This document shows positions 61,244 through 64,000 of a DNA stretch of 64,000 nucleotides, piece by piece. A program made the position numbers and the translations under genes. Position 1 is the first letter of the stretch. Each line of letters opens with the position of its first letter. Origin of the DNA: Myroides marinus (lineage in GTDB: Bacteria > Bacteroidota > Bacteroidia > Flavobacteriales > Flavobacteriaceae); assembly GCF_900109075.1 (NCBI RefSeq), contig NZ_FNYS01000008.1, positions 88,186 to 152,185 of the forward strand. The letters are read 5' to 3'. The notes below the pieces were generated by a model. It was not told the origin of the DNA. It saw only the letters and a list, made by a program, of their open reading frames with translations, and did not search any database.

Positions 61244-61294
61244 AAAAGAGCATATATTATCAGGTTTAACCTAATAATATATGCTCTTTTATTA
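61244..61294. terminator. Terminator after the ABC transporter gene
   Basis: A 17-bp perfect stem (61244-61260 with 61274-61290) with inner AGG/CCT; A and T runs on both sides. It is 87 nt past the minus-strand stop. Confidence 0.78.
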
Positions 61295-61380
61295 TTAAGA
61301 GAACTAAGGAAAAGCTAGTTTGGGGATAAGCTTGTTCAAATGAGTCTAATATCTGTCCTTAGTTCTTTAATAATTTATTT

Positions 61381-63039
61381 TTAAAACAAGGCTTCTATCT
61401 GCTTCTCTGCTTCCCACAAGTCACAGTATTTTCCTTGTTTATGCATTAGCGTTTCGTGTGTACCTTCTTCTACGATACACCCCTGTTCTAATACACATAT
61501 CTTATCTGCTCCACGTACTGTAGAGAGTCTGTGTGCCATAATAATAACTATTTTTTCTTTTACTAACTCGTCTATAGCTCGCTGTACAGCTAACTCACTA
61601 AGAGAATCTAATGAGGAAGTCGGTTCGTCTAGAATCACGATAGGTGCATTCTTTAATAATGCTCTAGCAATAGAGATACGCTGACGCTCTCCTCCTGATA
61701 GTGTATTACCCATATCACCTATAGGAGTGTCATATCCCTTAGGCAATTGCCTGATAAAATCGTGACACTGTGCACGCTTAGCGGCATCTATAATTTCTTC
61801 TTGAGTAGCTGTAGGTTTAGCCATACGGATATTGTTTCCTATGGTATCATCAAATAAATATACCTCCTGAAATACAACAGAAATCATACTTAATAAATCA
61901 TTCTGTGTAAGGCTAGTTATATCTACCCCTCCAATACTGATACTCCCTTGCTGACAATCTGCATAGCGCATAATCATTCTTGCTAGAGTTGTCTTACCCG
62001 ATCCAGAAGGTCCTACTAAGGCTACAATAGACTTAGGTGCAATAGATAGATTGATATTTGACAAGGTTTTATCCTTAGCATCTTCATAGTAAAAATCTAC
62101 CTCTTTAAACTCTATACCATAAGTAGTAGGTTTAGCTTGTTGATCTTTTACTTCTAAGACTGGAGCTGTTAGCATAGCTGTAATTTGCTTATACCCTGCT
62201 TCCATCAAACTAAATATCATCGTCATAGGAACAAAACTAGATATGAGTTCTGAGAATCGAATCACAATAATCATCAGTGCTGTCATCACCATCATATTAC
62301 TATCTGCCTTTAAAACAAACAGTATCCCTAATCCCAGAGACACTAACATTCCGACTTCTAAAGCAGAAGTAATAATAAGGTTAGGCGTACTCCCCTTACC
62401 ATGTCCAAAGATCTGTACTTCTCTAACCTTGTCAATACTCTTATTTAAACGGGATACGATGCGGTCTATCCCATTACTCGCTTTTAGTACTGGCAAGCCC
62501 TGAATAAACTCTATAGATTCTGCATTTAACTCTGAGTGTACCTCGTTTAAGTAATACATTCCTCTATCATAAGCAGGCTTTCGCCAGCGGTATAAAGGAA
62601 TAATCACAGGAAACAGTATTAAAATTACAATAGCTATCTTCCAATCAAAGAAAAAAGTCATTAATCCTACCGAAATAGGAGTTATAATACCATACATCAT
62701 CAAACTAGATACCGTAATGGTATATGAAATTACCTCATCTACATTATTACTAATCACAGCACTCCACTTACCAGAACGCTTATTAGATAAAAACTCTAAA
62801 GGCATTTCTCTTAATTTCTCTCCTTGTCTTTTGCGCAATTCATACTGTGCCTTTGACGAAAATCCTCCATAATCATAATCTTGTCCTACCCATCTACAGA
62901 TAGCACTAATCACCACAAATCCCAATACTATCCAGATATAAAACCACACTTGTTCTGTCTGTCCTTTACCCAAATTCATAAATATTGGATAAAAACAAGT
63001 ATAGGCTGCTCCCTGAAATACCGAAGACAATAAGATTAA
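61381..63039 (-). pseudogene. ABC exporter (fused permease-ATPase), 5' end cut by IS element
   Basis: About 553 codons remain. The frame is open up to the IS boundary, reading LILLSSVFQGAAY at the junction, which lies inside the first TM helix; no ATG is available, so about 20-30 N-terminal codons lie beyond the insertion. Permease with six TM helices (to about 300), then the ATPase: Walker A GPSGSGKTT, signature LSGGERQR, Walker B IVILDEPTSSLD, and H-loop MAHRLS. All ATPase motifs are intact, so inactivation is recent. It resembles half-transporters that work in pairs; the partner may be outside the window. Siderophore-linked (YbtPQ/IrtAB-like) use is only a guess. Confidence 0.78.
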
Positions 63040-63999
63040 ATGAGGTCAACAGATAAATGCATATCTTTAAAGTATTGAAAACAGGTAATTATATGGATAT
63101 TTTTAAGGGACAAAATCTTATAGAGTTTAGCGATCGCTTTAAAACAGATGAAGATTGTAAGATTTACCTATCTCAAATGAAGTGGTCAGAAGGCTATATA
63201 TGTAGAAGATGTGGTCATACCAAGAGTCAAATTCGAAAGAATTTATCTCGTACATGTAATATTTGTAGCCATACTGAAAGCCCTACTGCAGGGACTTTAT
63301 TTCATAAACTTAAGTTTAGTTTACGTAAAGCGTTTTTCATTTGTTTTGAGATGTCAACGACAACTAAATCCTTATCAGCCTCACAAACTTCTGTGCGCTT
63401 TGGCATAACAGAAACTACAGCAAGAATGTTTATGCATAAAGCGAGAATTGCCATGGAATCAAGTAATAAAGACCTTATGCAGGGAGAAATCCATGTAGAT
63501 GAGTTTACTATTGGAGGATATGAAGAAGGGAAAGTAGGTAGAAGTTATGATGTAAAAAAAAAGAAGATAGTATGCTGCGTAGAACTTGATGATCTAGGTC
63601 AAGTAAAGCGTTTTTATGCCAATAAAATAGACGATTATTCTTCTAAATCACTTGTTTCAATATTTAAAAACCATATCGATAAACAAGCTAAGGTAGTCAC
63701 TGATCTTTGGAAAGGATATAGACCTATTGCTAAACAATACAATATCAAACAGATATTAAGTAATAAAGGGAAGAATTTTATTGCGTTACACAACATGATT
63801 CATCAAGTAAAATCATGGATTAGAACAACTTATTCATGGGTATCTCCTTCAAATATAAACAGATACTTAGATGAGTATTGTTTTAGAATTAATAGATCTC
63901 AATCTAAAAATACTATATTCAATAATCTTCTTAAGAGAATGATTAATCATAGTCCTATAACTATCAAAAGTTTAGTAGGTAACTAACTACTGACCTCAT
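63040..63999 (+). mobile_element. IS1595-family insertion sequence
   Basis: About 960 nt. The ends read ATGAGGTCA at 63040-63048 and its complement TGACCTCAT at 63991-63999; further inside, 4 of the next 7 bases also match. One transposase gene fills it. It inserted into the first TM-helix codons of an ABC exporter gene. IS1595 elements make 8-bp target duplications: the left flank is AAGATTAA (63032-63039), and base 64000 is A, consistent with a copy starting there. Confidence 0.8.
63057..63986 (+). CDS. IS1595-family transposase (ISXO2-like DDE)
   Basis: 309 residues from ATG at 63057; the start may instead be the ATG at 63093, giving the more usual MDIFKGQN. An N-terminal zinc ribbon has CRRCGH and CNICSH (near 48-73). 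The ISXO2-like catalytic domain shows the first Asp in IHVDEFTIGGYEEGK near 148-162 and the second in KVVTDLWKGYRP near 218-229; the third catalytic residue lies in the HNMIHQVKSWIRTTYSWVSPSNINRYLDEYCFRINR segment near 250-285. No frameshift or stop, so it may be active. The stop codon overlaps the right end repeat. Confidence 0.88.
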   Translation: MHIFKVLKTGNYMDIFKGQNLIEFSDRFKTDEDCKIYLSQMKWSEGYICRRCGHTKSQIRKNLSRTCNICSHTESPTAGTLFHKLKFSLRKAFFICFEMSTTTKSLSASQTSVRFGITETTARMFMHKARIAMESSNKDLMQGEIHVDEFTIGGYEEGKVGRSYDVKKKKIVCCVELDDLGQVKRFYANKIDDYSSKSLVSIFKNHIDKQAKVVTDLWKGYRPIAKQYNIKQILSNKGKNFIALHNMIHQVKSWIRTTYSWVSPSNINRYLDEYCFRINRSQSKNTIFNNLLKRMINHSPITIKSLVGN

Positions 64000-64000
64000 A

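Noticed and set aside
1..64000. tRNA and rRNA genes
   Set aside because: I looked for T-loop (GGTTCGANTCC-type) and CCA-end patterns and for rRNA segments and saw none; a tRNAscan-SE run would settle it.

Overview
The window looks like the chromosome of a low-GC member of the Flavobacteriaceae (Bacteroidota); Myroides or a close relative is my best guess, without a database check. The signs are TonB-dependent receptors with carboxypeptidase-like N-terminal domains, a bacillithiol gene (bshA), menaquinone synthesis (menD), a TPR-PD40-OmpA envelope protein, LytTR two-component signalling, almost no Shine-Dalgarno sequences, and repeated matches to the Bacteroidota promoter (TTTG, about 19-21 nt, TAnnTTTG) 10-40 nt before start codons.

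Layout. 1-4,620: truncated porin, a predicted small RNA, and a TonB receptor/PepSY iron-uptake pair. 4,720-10,530: housekeeping genes (Smr protein, pdxH, rnz, secreted hydrolase, pyrR-pyrB). 10,650-14,540: tandem META-like secreted proteins, a flavin reductase, then 1.1 kb without genes that holds a candidate long RNA. 14,540-21,530: PorE-like OmpA protein, methyltransferase, pheA, GNAT, glutathione peroxidase, menD, DUF2853. 21,550-29,200: candidate structured RNA, amidohydrolase/ankyrin pair, AraC regulator, a second candidate RNA, EamA exporter, lipoprotein, bshA. 29,300-35,940: decayed surface-protein genes, a repeat-rich patch, an AraC regulator divergent from an MFS/NTF2-like operon across an 18-bp palindrome, SMI1/KNR4 protein, RidA, and a gene-poor stretch with a perfect 22-bp inverted repeat. 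35,870-39,390: a second PepSY/TonB receptor operon behind a Fur-like box. 39,490-41,270: composite hairpin repeat and a DASS anion transporter. 41,650-47,860: a six-gene, tightly packed lipid operon. 47,900-51,730: two DUF5694 paralogues and a LytS/LytTR pair. 51,940-58,840: PepE, Ogt, AlkD, thioesterase, LysE exporter, MocR regulator divergent from an EamA exporter, MORN-repeat lipoprotein. 58,970-64,000: FAD dehydrogenase, then an ABC exporter gene whose 5' end is cut by an IS1595-family element that fills the end of the window.

The strongest candidate for an undescribed system is the lipid operon (41,653-47,826). It has the same parts as E. coli ynbABCD as I remember it (CDP-alcohol phosphatidyltransferase, CdsA, PAP2 plus dual-specificity phosphatase fusion, hydrolase plus methyltransferase fusion), with a patatin-fold protein and a short-chain dehydrogenase added. 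Two members depart from their families at catalytic positions: the CDP-alcohol phosphatidyltransferase has Asn at two of the four conserved Asp positions, and the patatin-like protein has Cys in place of Ser and Leu in place of Asp at the dyad. I infer a dedicated, uncharacterised phospholipid headgroup pathway.

Four intergenic regions each hold a plausible promoter and/or an orphan intrinsic terminator consistent with non-coding RNAs. They are predictions from sequence only. I saw no tRNA, rRNA or CRISPR array.
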